Positions 22,001 through 32,164 of a stretch of DNA of 64,000 nucleotides are shown one piece after another. Location: assembly GCF_039555335.1 (NCBI RefSeq), contig NC_092647.1, positions 14,308,094 through 14,372,093 on the forward strand, given 5' to 3'. Every line of letters starts with the position of its first letter. The first letter of the stretch is position 1. A program made the translations under genes and the position numbers. The DNA comes from Amphiura filiformis (lineage: Eukaryota; Echinodermata; Ophiuroidea; Amphilepidida; Amphiuridae). Below the pieces are notes generated by a model that saw only the letters and a program-made list of their open reading frames with translations, had not been told where the DNA came from and did not search any database.

Positions 22001-22960
22001 TCTACTATTTATTAATGACCTGCCTCAATCCATCAAGTCGCAAATTAGGCTATTCGCCGATGATTGTTTGCTCTATCATACCATACGGTCGCAAGCTGAC
22101 CATAAGATCCTCCAGGAAGACTTACACCATCTTGAACTCTGGCAACAAAAATGGCTCATGCAATTCAACCCCAGCAAATGCACCGTCATCAGAATGACTA
22201 GCACCAGACGTACACCAAAAGTCTTTGATTACTCCTTATGTGGACAGACACTGACTCCGGTTGATTCCAACCCGTACCTTGGCGTCGAAGTCTCCCGCAC
22301 CCTGTCATGGAATACACATATCGACAAAACAGTGAAAAAAGCAAATTCTGTCATGGGTTTAGTCAAAAGGAACCTTTATGCAGCACCCAAAGACACAAAG
22401 ATTCTCGCCTACCAATCAATTGTGCGGCCAACTTTGGAATACGCAGGTTCCATATGGGATCCTTACACAGCTAAAAACATCTCCAAAATCGAGAAAGTGC
22501 AACGTTCCGCGGCCAGATTCGTATGTGGTGACTACAGTCGTCATAGCAGCGTCACATCAATGCTTAGCGACCTTGAATGGCCAACTCTTCAAGAAAGAAG
22601 GAAAGCCTCAAGATTAACAAACCTATACAAAATCAGAAACCAGGAACTTTTTGTCAACGCAGCAAATAAAAGGCTGATACCATCAAGGAGCACCCGCATT
22701 CATCAGGCATGTTACAAACATTTGAATGCCAGGACAGAAACATTCAAGAACTCATATTTCCCAAAAACTATAGTCGACTGGAACGCCCTGCCCCCCAATG
22801 TCATCGGAGCTACTTCAACAACACAGTTTAAAGCAAGATTGAAAACACATCTGCAGCATAACTAACTGACCCTGACCCTCCATTGGCGTGATACTCTACG
22901 GAGGCGGTGCCAATTACGAAGCAGAAGCAGAAGCAGAAGAAGCAAACAAAAGGAAATAAT
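19022..22960 (+). mobile_element. APE-type LINE (CR1/Jockey-like group), apparently complete coding
   Basis: The body comprises a 5' region with a CCAAGATGGCGACC motif (19308-19321, YY1-like), one long ORF, a short 3' UTR and an (AGCAGA)n-type tail at about 22919-22945. The left boundary is a guess, set at the edge of the foldback MITE. I could not identify target duplications. Absence of stops and frameshifts over 1150 codons suggests a young insertion. Clade assignment within CR1, Jockey or related groups needs a tree. Confidence 0.8.
19413..22865 (+). CDS. LINE polyprotein: 2A-like peptide, PHD finger, APE endonuclease, reverse transcriptase
   Basis: 1150 residues. Residues 85-92 read DIELNPGP, the core of a 2A ribosome-skipping peptide, preceded by a hydrophobic segment. 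Skipping would release a 91-residue leader and start the rest at Pro92. A C4HC3 PHD finger follows (Cys103, 106, 119, 122, His127, Cys130, 148, 151), then a short linker with a TSPGPDQTC-like repeat. The APE-type endonuclease begins near residue 222 (SANFQGV, GTESLL, SGDFNLPDVNW, GDHDAV). The reverse transcriptase follows with NHRPVSLTS, LDFRKAFDMVPH, GVPQGTVMGP and catalytic FADD at 881-884. The C-terminal region has the usual LINE thumb-like LEYAGSIWDP block. It would nick target DNA and copy its own RNA there. The start codon is the first Met in frame; an earlier start is not excluded. Confidence 0.93.
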   Translation: MYIRSTSALLHDADDVEFTFDNKSSYGFSATTNNVLVFHQPRYDNTSMLYTNMTLHVNPMLNSSKKVMNMKEGYLFMVILLSSWDIELNPGPYKTARKVKWPCGICERNVTWNTAGIQCDQCKVWYHQDCMNMPTCVYEGMTNVSWYCCTCGLPNFSTSLFSNWAINTSNSFSSLDPDQTCTSPGPDQTCASPDPIKGPIPTATSSPIQSTRKKNTKPSTLRLLSANFQGVKGKKQQLLHSVDAVKPDIIVGTESLLTSSFGGNYNELFPPGYRSFTNNTCRGIFILVKEEIPATLVEDLSISDSTMVVQVKIKGQKLLHVVAFYGSPSEKGCGSFDNLDSVLCNLQQKYKEQHTLWLSGDFNLPDVNWEDHQVMSGATRARQSEYMLDLCHKYNLDQIQLEPTRVTKTTANVLDLFFTSNSSLTNAITVIPGFGDHDAVLVDSSLKPEVHKKPPRKIFLYSKGDMNGLKSDLGEYVDSYLEVCQNRTVESNWLSFKSKLFELMDKFIPSKMSTTRYNVPWFNRELHRMRRKQQRLYNKAKKSGNHRLWEKFREHRKLYNKTLRETQKSHIKNIFSQDTEENKKAFFKYIKNLKKDRSGISPLKSGNGTVSDPQGKANVLSDYFTHETSGDIPEMSSRKQPTIPSLAFSGDGIEKLLQKLNPNKASGQDNIPVRILKECAEQIAPLLQALLTQSLQTGNLPTDWQTAFITPLFKKGDRSLPSNHRPVSLTSVCCKTMEHVIFKHIMDHCDTHNIITDVQHGFRRNRSCESQLLETIDDLAFNVDRGYQTDIVVLDFRKAFDMVPHQRLLSKLDHLGIKGPIHSWIKTFLTCRKQKVVVDGAESVAEDVISGVPQGTVMGPLLFLLFINDLPQSIKSQIRLFADDCLLYHTIRSQADHKILQEDLHHLELWQQKWLMQFNPSKCTVIRMTSTRRTPKVFDYSLCGQTLTPVDSNPYLGVEVSRTLSWNTHIDKTVKKANSVMGLVKRNLYAAPKDTKILAYQSIVRPTLEYAGSIWDPYTAKNISKIEKVQRSAARFVCGDYSRHSSVTSMLSDLEWPTLQERRKASRLTNLYKIRNQELFVNAANKRLIPSRSTRIHQACYKHLNARTETFKNSYFPKTIVDWNALPPNVIGATSTTQFKARLKTHLQHN

Positions 22961-23100
22961 TTCTTTGTTTGGCTATATCTTAAAATCAATATTTCCGAGT
23001 TCCAACTAATTTTGCTTGTTTGCATCACATATATTTGATATTTGATAGGTGTGTGAACTTGATCTGAACTTAATCTGGGTCTGAACTTGATCGTGAACTT
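22961..23100. other. Junction between two LINEs
   Basis: A short spacer with a CTGAACTTGATC-type simple repeat (about 23050-23100). No gene is seen. Confidence 0.5.
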
Positions 23101-23136
23101 TATTTAATTGAAAAACGTAATGTAAATGAACTCACC

Positions 23137-24938
23137 ATGTCTGCAAAACAAGAATTTTTCAAAGACAAACTTTCTACATGTTCAACAAAAGATGTCTATC
23201 GCACAATTAACTCGCTTCTCAACAAACATGTTCAACAACTACCATACTATGATTCTGCTACAGACCTTGCCAATCAATTCTCCTCATATTTTGTAAATAA
23301 GATTGTAAATATCAGAATGAAACTAGACAGTCAAAATGTAACTGTTCCTGATCGCTTTTGTGACTCTTCTTGTGAAAATATTCCACCACTTGAAGTGTTT
23401 AGGCCAACTACTGATGAAGAAATATTGAAAATCATCATGTCATCACCAAGCAAAACCAGTCGGTTGGATCCCATCCCAACATGGTACCTCAAAGACAAGA
23501 ATCTACCTCAACTTCTTCCAGTGCTAACTGATATTGTTAATGTCTCTCTTTCTACCGGAGTTTTTCCAAAAGGAGCTCATTCTGCAATTATAAGGCCGCT
23601 CCTTAAAAAGCCAACTCTGGATCAAAATGTTCTCAAAAACTACAGACCTGTTGCCAACATAACTTTTGTTGGCAAATTAATTGAAAAAATAGCATGCTTA
23701 CGTCTTACAGAACATATGGATTTAGACCACCTTGCGGATCCTTACCAATCAGCATACATACCACTGCACAGCACTGAATCAGCACTTATAAAAGTAAAAA
23801 ATGACATTATGTTTTCAATTGATGCTAAAAGAGCTGTTCTTCTTGTATTATTGGACTTGTCAGCTACCTTTGACACAATTGATCACAACATCTTAATTTC
23901 TCGTCTTTCTCAACGAATTTGTGTCAAAGGACCCGCACTAAACTGGTTTCGTTCATATCTTGCTGATTGGTCTACCCAAGTGGATATAGCAGGTCAACTC
24001 TCAGAGCCAATTATCTCGCAGTTTGGTTTGCCACAGGGCTCTGTAGTTGGACCTGTTGGCTACACTGTGTACACCCTTCCAGTTGGTGACATTGCAAATT
24101 ATCATAATGTTTCTCATCATGTTTATGCCAACGATACACAGTTATATGTATCATTTAATCCCAAAGTGCCGGGCGATCTTGACAGTGCAATAATTCGACT
24201 TCAAAATTGTATATTAGATATAAAAAAACTGGATGACTGCAAACAAACTGTCGTTAAATGATAGTAAAACAGAATTCTTTATAGCTGCATCACCATATTA
24301 TTATAACAAATATTTGCCACCTAATATAACTTTATCTATTGGAAATGAACGCATCGAATCTGCAAAGACCGTTAGGAATATGGGTGCTTTTTTTCGATAC
24401 TCACATGACTATGTCTTCTCATATTACAAATGTTAGCAAATCTGTTATCTTTCATCTTCGAAACATGGCTAGAATTAGGAAATATATCGACCAACCTACA
24501 TGTCATCATGCCACACGTTCATTGATACTTTCTCGTCTTGACTATTGTAATGGCCTTCTCTCCTCATCACCATCTACTCATATTATTCGTCTACAATGTC
24601 TTCAAAACTGGGCAGCACGTCTTGTATTTGAAGTCGACCGAAAACACTCAGTGGGTCCACTTTTGAAATCACTTCATTGGCTTCCAATACGCCAAAGGAT
24701 CATTTTCAAATTACTTTTGCTTGTATATAAATGTCTTCACAACCAAGGACCAAAGAGACAGCTCCGATCTTGCGATGATTATCTTCGTCTTGACTATTCC
24801 ATGACTAGAGTCTTAGCTGGTGATAGAACTTTTACAGTTTTTGCATCAAAAGAGTGGAATAAGCTACCTGTCTATATTAGACAATCTTCATCAACAAATG
24901 CATTCAAAAAAGCGCTTAAAACTTATTTGTTCCCATAA
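23137..24938 (+). pseudogene. Decayed L2-like reverse transcriptase
   Basis: Frame 1 (23137-24261) has NYRPVANITFVGKLIEK, LLDLSATFDTIDH, GLPQGSVVGP and YANDTQLY. The last is the catalytic YADD box with its first Asp replaced by Asn (24124-24135), which should abolish activity. The reading shifts to a second frame near 24235-24260 and to a third near 24340-24430. The third frame carries the C-terminal HWLPIRQRIIFKLLLLVYK block and ends at 24938. The family normally also encodes an APE endonuclease, which is missing. It is a dead copy. Confidence 0.88.
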
Positions 24939-25072
24939 CATGTTCTTATTGATATTGTAATTTATATTATTTTTAAGATGCACCTACAAAATGTAGTTTT
25001 AAGTTGTAGTATTAAGGTATTAATGTATTTTGTAAGCGCTCTGAGCCTTATGGAAATGGCGCAAATGCTCTT

Positions 25073-25153
25073 TGTATTGTATTGTATTGTATTGTATTGT
25101 ATTGTATTGTATTGTATTGTATTGTATTGTATTGTATTGTATTGTATTGTATA
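25073..25153 (+). repeat. (TTGTA)n microsatellite tail
   Basis: About 16 uninterrupted pentamers form the 3' terminus of the L2-like element. Such short tandem tails are characteristic of L2 and CR1 lineages. Confidence 0.95.
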
Positions 25154-25356
25154 GCTCGTGCCGATAGCACACCGATATACTAAATTTAGATGTATATGTT
25201 TCAATATTATTGCATGTGATTATCTTCCACCACTCTCTTACTCTTTCCCCTTTCTCTCTTCGTTTTGACAGTAGCTTTATCTATATCTCTATCTTCTGAC
25301 GTAAAGGTATACGCGAAACATTTGACAAAATCGGTCCCAAATGCTTTTTTTTTTAT

Positions 25357-26580
25357 TTACTTGTTTGTTGTTGTTGATGATTTGTTTTGTTTTGTGTTTT
25401 GTGTTTTTGTTTTTTTGCTTTGCTTTTCTTCAAATTGTGTATTGTCTTGTTTTAATTGGTCACCTTTTTAGTAATATGCAGGAGGGACAAAGCTTTGTTC
25501 TTGGGGAAAATGCCCTGTACCCATGATGCCTCTAATGCTTGAGAGTATAACCTTAGCCATTTGGTGGCAATGTTATTTTTACAATCACAGAAGTTAACAT
25601 CCATCCATGTCAAACTCCACAGTGTATTGCCCTGTGTATAAGCGTAAGTCCAAACAATTTAAAACAAATTTACAAAACCGGACAAACCTTTAGACATGCT
25701 GGCAAAAAGACGGATGTCTTTGTAAATCTTGCACCGTAGTAGCAGAAGGGATACACGCGACTGCACTCAACGGATGACGACTCGATCCATTTACATATAC
25801 CTCGCGATATGGGTAAAGGGCTACGTTTATACATAAATGAATGTGTCATTAAATCTGTGTGTTCCTAAACCCGTTTTTATAATTTAAAAAGGATACCTTA
25901 TATATATGTTCCTTTTGAAATTTGTTGGGTTCTTCTTGATTTTGCGTAAACGTGAGCATGTGATAAGTACATAAACAATAAATTATAGACAAAATGAAAC
26001 ACTGCATTCGATTGGCGACATTAATGAAAGTAATAAATATAAAAGAGTAGTTTGAATCCAATTATGTAACGCAAATCTTTGTTAAGTAATTTTTCCGTTG
26101 ATTTCTTATTTATGTTATAAATGGCGATTTACCATTAACTTGTTATACTGCTCTCATAGTAAAGCGAACTATCTACTGACCAAATAGATACTATATAGCC
26201 TACATTATTACTAAGAAGGACACGATTGGTCTTCAAAGTAGTCGTGTATGGCACGTATATTGCACAATAGAAGAGAAAAACTTGATTATTCGCTGAAAAA
26301 CCTGGATTTTAGCGATAAACTAGGTTTATCGGCGAAAAACCAAGTTTCTCGCTCAAGAAAACTTTGCGTTTCGAATCGTTAAACCTGCATTTTTTAATCG
26401 AAAGACCAGGTGTATCAAATTCGATAAGCTAGGTTTTTAAAAACCTGGTAAATAAAAAAAAAAACCAGGTTTCTCCGCCGATAAACTATAGGTTGAGTAA
26501 AAACTTTTCGAATCGATAAACTTGGTTTTCAAATCGAAAACCTGGTTTATCAAATGTGATAAGCTATATAGGTTTTTTGT
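25357..26580. repeat. 1.22-kb tandem duplication, copy A
   Basis: Aligned with 26581-27801 at very high identity. The content is tRNA-unit spacer (also at 11160-12180 and 16650-17150) plus the left part of a palindromic ACCWGGT element. The right breakpoint lies within that palindromic element. Confidence 0.93.
26243..26580. repeat. Palindromic ACCTGGTTT repeat cluster, truncated copy
   Basis: Imperfect units of about 18-25 bp based on CGAAAAACCTGGTTTATC occur in alternating orientation. It is cut by the start of duplication copy B. Confidence 0.75.
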
Positions 26581-27801
26581 TTACTTGTTTGTTGTTGTTG
26601 ATGATTTGTTTTGTTTTGTGTTGTGTGTTTTTGTTTTTTTGCTTTGCTTTTCTTCAAATTGCGTATTGTCTTGTTTTAATTGGTCACCTTTTTTAGTAAT
26701 ATGCAGGAGGGACAAAGCTTTGTTCTTGGGGAAAATGCCCTGTACCCATGATGCCTCTAATGCTTGAGAGTATAACCTTAGCCATTTGGTGGCAATGTTA
26801 TTTTTACAATCACAGAAGTTAACATCCATCCATGTCAAACTCCACAGTGTATTGCCCTGTGTATAAGCGTACGTCCAAACAATTTAAAACAAATTTACAA
26901 AACCGGACAAACCTTTAGACATGCTGGCAAAAAGACGGATGTCTTTGTAAATCTTGCACCGTAGTAGCAGAAGGGATACACGCGACTGCACTCAACGGAT
27001 GACGACTCGATCCATTTACATATACCTCGCGATATGGGTAAAGGGCTACGTTTATACATAAATGAATGTGTCATTAAATCTGTGTGTTCCTAAACCCGTT
27101 TTTATAATTTAAAAAGGATACCTTATATATATGTTCCTTTTGAAATTTGTTGGGTTCTTCTTGATTTTGCGTAAATGTGAACATGTGATAAGTACATAAA
27201 CAATAAATTATAGACAAAATGAAACACTGCATTCGATTGGCGACATTAATGAAAGTAATAAATATAAAAGAGTAGTTTGAATCCAATTATGTAACGCAAA
27301 TCTTTGTTAAGTAATTTTTCCGTTGATTTCTTATTTATGTTATAAATGGCGATTTACCATTAACTTGTTATACTGCTCTCATAGTAAAGCGAACTATCTA
27401 CTGACCAAATAGATACTATATAGCCTACATTATTACTAAGAAGGACACGATTGGTCTTCAAAGTAGTCGTGTATGGCACGTATATTGCACAATAGAAGAG
27501 AAAAACTTGATTATTCGCTGAAAAACCTGGATTTTAGCGGTAAACTAGGTTTATCGGCGAAAAACCAAGTTTCTCGCTCAAGAAAACTTTGCGTTTCGAA
27601 TCGTTAAACCTGCATTTTTTAATCGAAAGACCAGGTTTATCAAATTCGATAAGCTAGGTTTTTTAAAAACCTGGTTTATCAATCGAAAAACCAGGTTTCT
27701 CCGCCGATAAACTATAGGTTGAGTAAAAACTTTTCGAATCGATAAACTTGGTTTTTCAAATCGAAAAACCTGGTTTATCAAATGTGATAAGCTATATAGG
27801 T
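26581..27801. repeat. 1.22-kb tandem duplication, copy B
   Basis: Sister of 25357-26580, with small indels in the palindromic part. Neither copy has a tRNA gene. Confidence 0.93.
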
Positions 27802-28016
27802 TTTGAAAAACCTGGATTCTCGATCAAACAAAAACAGGTTTTTCGATCGTAAAACCAGATTTCTCGACCGTGAAACCAAGCTTTTCGAAACACTTTGATT
27901 CTCAAATCGAGAAACTTGTATTTTTGAATCGAGAAACCAGGTTTATCGATCGAAAAACCTGGTTTACCACCGAAAAACCGGTATTCTCTATTTCATTGTG
28001 CACTATGCCATATACC
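27466..28016. mobile_element. Foldback element built of ACCWGGT palindromes, complete copy
   Basis: The outer ends are inverted and similar (TTGCACAATAGAAGAG on the left; the reverse complement of the right end reads GTGCACAATGAAATAGAG). Between them lie some 15 short palindromic units such as GAAAAACCTGGTTTATC and TTTTTCGATCG. No coding sequence and no clear target duplication. Confidence 0.6.
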
Positions 28017-28640
28017 TTTATCGTCTGCGCAGACGAGGGTTAATACATCCCCTGCTATTTTGAAAACAAAACTGAGATGGATTCCTCCGTCAAGTGAGGA
28101 AATAAGAAGGGCGGCAAAAGACGGATTACAAATGGGACGGGAGGGAAAGCCCTACTCAAACAGAGAGCAGGTCGCTTGTTGGGGTTGGGACTTCAAATTG
28201 ATTCCTTGTCTACGTGAAGTGTTTATTTCTTGAATCCGATCTGACGTGGGGTAATTGTACTATATGAAAGTGCAATAATATAGTCTCGAGTATACTCTTC
28301 ACATAGTTTTTGTACTTGCAGAATTTGTTGTGGTTCGTGCGGGAAAACATTACTTTTTGGTGCAAACATGGTTTGCTGTAAAAGCAGGGATTTTTCAAAA
28401 AATGGAGGAAAGGGGTGATCGATGGATGAAAGTAATCAGGCTTATACTACTATTGTTTGTAAAAGAAGAAATGTATGGCATAGGGGAATAAGAAAAAAGT
28501 GCTGTCTCCTGGTGACTTAATTTATACACTCTGGTATACTAAAAGGCTTGTATTCTCAAGTACGATATGTTCAAAATGTCAAAAAAGAAGGTTGCTTGAT
28601 TAGAAACCTTAATACATGTTACCCTCCTCATTTTCCTCAA
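28017..28640. other. Non-coding stretch
   Basis: Single-copy-looking sequence. I see no gene, RNA gene or repeat. Confidence 0.5.
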
Positions 28641-28692
28641 TCTTTTCTTCGTTCTTCTTCTCCTTTTTGTTCGTGTTCTAGTTTTTGTTCTA

Positions 28693-29032
28693 CCCAACAA
28701 ACACAAAACATTTTTAAAACGTTATAACATGTTATGTTTTAGATTTTTGGTTTGTGTAAAAATGTTTTGATAATATTAAGGTCATGAAAACGTTTCAAAA
28801 TGTTTAGTATGAAAACACACTACAAAAATATTTTTTAGATATTTTCAAAATGTTATTGTATATACTTAAATAACATTATGTTAGAATATTTGCTGTAAGT
28901 TATCAAAAACGTTTTTGAATGTTATTGAAAACGTTTTATACCCTTTTTATACCCTTTATATAACCTGACATTTAAACATTTTCTGACAACCTTTTCTAAC
29001 CTTTTCATGTCGAAATGTTTCGTATTTGCTGG
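28693..29032. mobile_element. CCCAGCAAACA-type MITE, copy 2 (short, degenerate)
   Basis: It begins CCCAACAAACACAAAAC and ends near TCGTATTTGCTGG, with the AACGTTTT-rich interior seen in the copies at 3469 and 43089. About half their length. Confidence 0.7.
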
Positions 29033-29198
29033 TTCTTGTTCTTTATATCATCCTTCTTCCTCGTCTTCTTCGTTTTATTCCGCTTTTTCTACTTCTATTT
29101 CTTCTTGTTCGTCTGTTGTATCTTCTCATCCATGTCATCCTTCTCATTTCTTGTCCCTTTTCATTTCCATTACCTTCTTCTTCTTTTTCTTTTCTCTT

Positions 29199-29229
<31 letters not shown>

Positions 29230-29512
29230 CTTTCTTTTCTTTTTCTTTTTCTTTTTCTTTTCTTTTTCTTTTTCTTTTCCTTCTTTCTTCTTCTTCTTGT
29301 TCTTCTTCTTGTTCTTCTTCTACTTCTCCTTTTTCTTCTCTTTTCTGGATTAGATTATGTTCTTTATATCATCCCTTCTCCTTTCTTGTCCCTTTTTATT
29401 CCCATTACCTTCTTTTTCTTCTTCTTCTTCTTCTTCTTCTTCTTCTTCTTCTTCTTCTTCTTTTCCTTTTCCTTCTTCTTCTTCTTCTCTTTTCTTCTCT
29501 TTTCTGGATTAG
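29033..29512. repeat. Polypyrimidine (TTC/TTTC)n tract
   Basis: Roughly 480 bp of almost pure C/T on the plus strand, with long CTT and CTTTTT arrays. The Ser/Phe/Leu-rich frames across it are artefacts of composition. Such mirror-like tracts can form triplex DNA in vitro. Confidence 0.95.
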
Positions 29513-30347
29513 ATTATGGCATTATCATCATTTTTATTTATCCTATTCCAATCAAACCCAAGTTTTCACAACGTTTTGACTAACTACCCTTATAGTTTAT
29601 CAAATTGTTACAATTAAATCTCTTTCACGTGAAAAGCGCTCGCATTATGTTTTCAAGAAAGACGTTTACGTTCAGTGACTTATATTGGCTTTTAACGACC
29701 TTTTAAGGGTAAATTGCAAGTTTGAAGTTAAATGCTGTGTTTATGCCTGTTTTTCAAACTATATACTAAAATCATAATACTATTCCCGAAAGAATTGAAC
29801 ACCGCTGCATGTTAAATTCAACGCAAAAAGGCTTTAAAAGCTAGTAAATTATTAAATCTATCCTCAAATGATACGCAATATCTCAAAAACTATGGAACCT
29901 ATACCAGACATGTTGGTACTCAGTTTGCATTAAGATTCAAAATATGGGCATAAAAATATACAATTTTGACATTTTTGAAAAGTTTTTGACAAATTTGCAA
30001 CCTGCTGTAGTCGTTTATCGAGGAAAAGGCTAAAGAAGTACCTTTAGAGTTAAGTTGTGATCTAGTTACACCAAGCGTGGACATCTCACCATGCAAAACC
30101 ATCAAAAATTAATGCATAGTAAACTGACTCTGTATAGTCTGCAACTCAGTATATATTCCCGCCATCCAGCAGGCAAGCAAACCCAGCCTAGCAAGGTGCG
30201 GACCAGGCCTAGCTAGCGGCAACACCATGGCGCCATTTAGCATCTGTTTTCAACATCAAATTCAAAGATTTGAGAATAAGTAATGAAATTACTCACGTGA
30301 AACCAATCTGAGTCTTGCCATGTTTACTTCCACCATGTCTATCCTCC
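29513..30347. other. Non-coding stretch
   Basis: No recognisable gene or repeat. Confidence 0.5.
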
Positions 30348-30350
30348 TTA

Positions 30351-30498
30351 AGCTGAATTTATACTCCATCGCTGAGTTGCGAGCGATTGGTATCTGACCA
30401 ATGGGCTGGCGCGTTTTTCACAACTCAACAAAAAACGCGCTACCTCATTGGCTAGAAACCAACCGCTTGTCGCTCAGCGATGGAATATAAATTCAGCT
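30351..30498. mobile_element. Harbinger/Tourist-like MITE
   Basis: 148 bp with inverted ends AGCTGAATTTATA, both arms also sharing a CATCGCTGAG(C/T) block, flanked by TTA on both sides (30348-30350, 30499-30501). A 3-bp TWA duplication is the mark of PIF/Harbinger elements. No coding sequence. Confidence 0.8.
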
Positions 30499-30501
30499 TT
30501 A

Positions 30502-31859
30502 TAGTTTTACTCATCATAATTTTATATATCCATTTTATTTGATCCGTTTTAGTACGGTACCTTTTCAGTGTAGACCTAAATTTACATCCAGAATTTTTTG
30601 TCAAAATTTCATCTTGTCAACATTCTAAGAAGTGAAACAATAAATAATGTTAATTTTGAGAGAAGTTTTCGAATTTTAGGGAAAATAATGTTTGCAATAA
30701 GCCCAATCGCCATTCTAACTTCCGGTTTTTGAGAGCAGTTTTGGGACACTTTGACCTCTGACATATCGGGAAAATTGACGTAATTAAAAACTAATTATTA
30801 TTAATTTTCTTATTATTGTCATAATGTTGATCATTAAAAATACTAAATAATTAATTTATGAAATAATAATATTTTTTATATTTGTTTTAATTATTGTAAA
30901 ATATTTTAGATTATATTTTGTACGTACAAAAACCCAATATTTCAGGTCAAAGGACAAAGTGTCCCAAAACTGCAAAAACTGTCCTACAATGCATTGCAAA
31001 CTTCCAATGCCGATTTAGCTTATTAAAAAAACAATGAGAGGGTGTAACGGTCATTCAGTCTATATCAATGTTTCACCAAAATATCATTCGCATCATGATT
31101 TTTTCAAATTCATCCAAATGTATAGCCCAACCTTAAGATATAAAATGAGTTAAACCAATACTGTTTGACAAATTTACTTTCTAAGAGAAAATTATTCAAT
31201 ATAACATGGTGGCATTTATCTCACTGTAATTGTAGAATATTGTTTTATTTGAGAAAAATAAATGCTTCTTTTTTCATCCGTATAGCCTTAAGCAGCAAAC
31301 CTGTTCCATACGCTGGTACTGACCATGCATGACCAGTGAGTTAAATTAATGCCCGAGGCCCATCGGTCAATCAGATGCTGACGTCATTGAGAAACATCCG
31401 AGTTTATGAAAATCTTTACAGAAAAATCAAATAGAAAGGTAAGAAAGCAAAATCTTATCTTTTGTTTTTATTTCAATAATTTTTATAACAATTAATAACT
31501 TATAAATTCGCCATTGCTCACCAGTTCATTGGTGTTGATTTGCTCGAGAAGTCTAGCCACCAATTTGCTCACCGATTCGAATGTGTGCAAATTCGAAGCT
31601 ACATAGGGTAATCGAGTAAGTGTTGAACTTGAAGTCCTTTTGTGTGTGTTTGTTAAACTTTCGCTAGCTGAGAAGTGTTACCGAAGTCAGAAAAAGATAG
31701 CACTATTTTTCTTAAATTAAATTTGTAATAGCGCTATATAAGTGCTGGTATTATTTTTTTTTGCCAGATAAACATTGCTCAATCTTAATCGTTCAACCTT
31801 ACTGGGAATAAAAGTTAAATTCAGCTCCAAGTTTTGTAAAAAGGACAATAATTCTGTCA
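30502..31859. other. Non-coding stretch
   Basis: AT-rich with no supported gene. Confidence 0.5.
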
Positions 31860-31932
31860 GCCCGGCTAGCTCAGTCGGTAGAGCATGGGACTCTTAATCC
31901 CAGGGTCGTGGGTTCGAGCCCCACGTTGGGTG
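31860..31932 (+). tRNA. tRNA-Lys (CUU), inverted unit 11
   Basis: First plus-strand copy. U at position 72 gives a G1-U72 wobble, otherwise canonical. Terminator T4 at 31944-31947. The downstream flank and adjacent 38-bp satellite are an inverted copy of 2378-3411, where the tRNA itself is almost lost. Confidence 0.95.
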
Positions 31933-32164
31933 GATAGTGTTTCTTTTGCATTCTTTGTTTTTGTTTGGTTGTTGCTGCTTTGAATTGCTTTTTTAAATTT
32001 TGTCTATCCGTTGTAATTATTTTCCTTTTCCTTCTTTTTTTTTTATAGAATAATTGAATGTAGAATGTTAACTTTTATTCCCAGTTAAGTCAAATAAATG
32101 ATTAGGATCGAGCTATGTTTCATCTGGAAAAGCAGAATAATATTTTTTTAATTACATGTATAAC

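Larger units (their letters stand above)
23101..25155 (+). mobile_element. 5'-truncated L2-like LINE with (TTGTA)n tail
   Basis: Reverse-transcriptase coding sequence in three frames is followed by a 3' UTR (24939-25072) ending TGGCGCAAATGCTC and a TTGTA pentamer tail of about 16 units (25073-25153). The host unit sequence resumes at once (TATAGCTCGTGC, as at 9530), marking the right border. The endonuclease region is absent. Confidence 0.85.

Noticed and set aside
19413-24938. Treating the two adjacent LINEs as one element
   Set aside because: They have different reverse-transcriptase families, each has its own 3' tail, and the second is decayed while the first is open.
29007-29583. Overlapping frames of 112-190 codons rich in Ser, Phe and Leu
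   Set aside because: Composition artefact of a C/T-only tract; all three frames are open.
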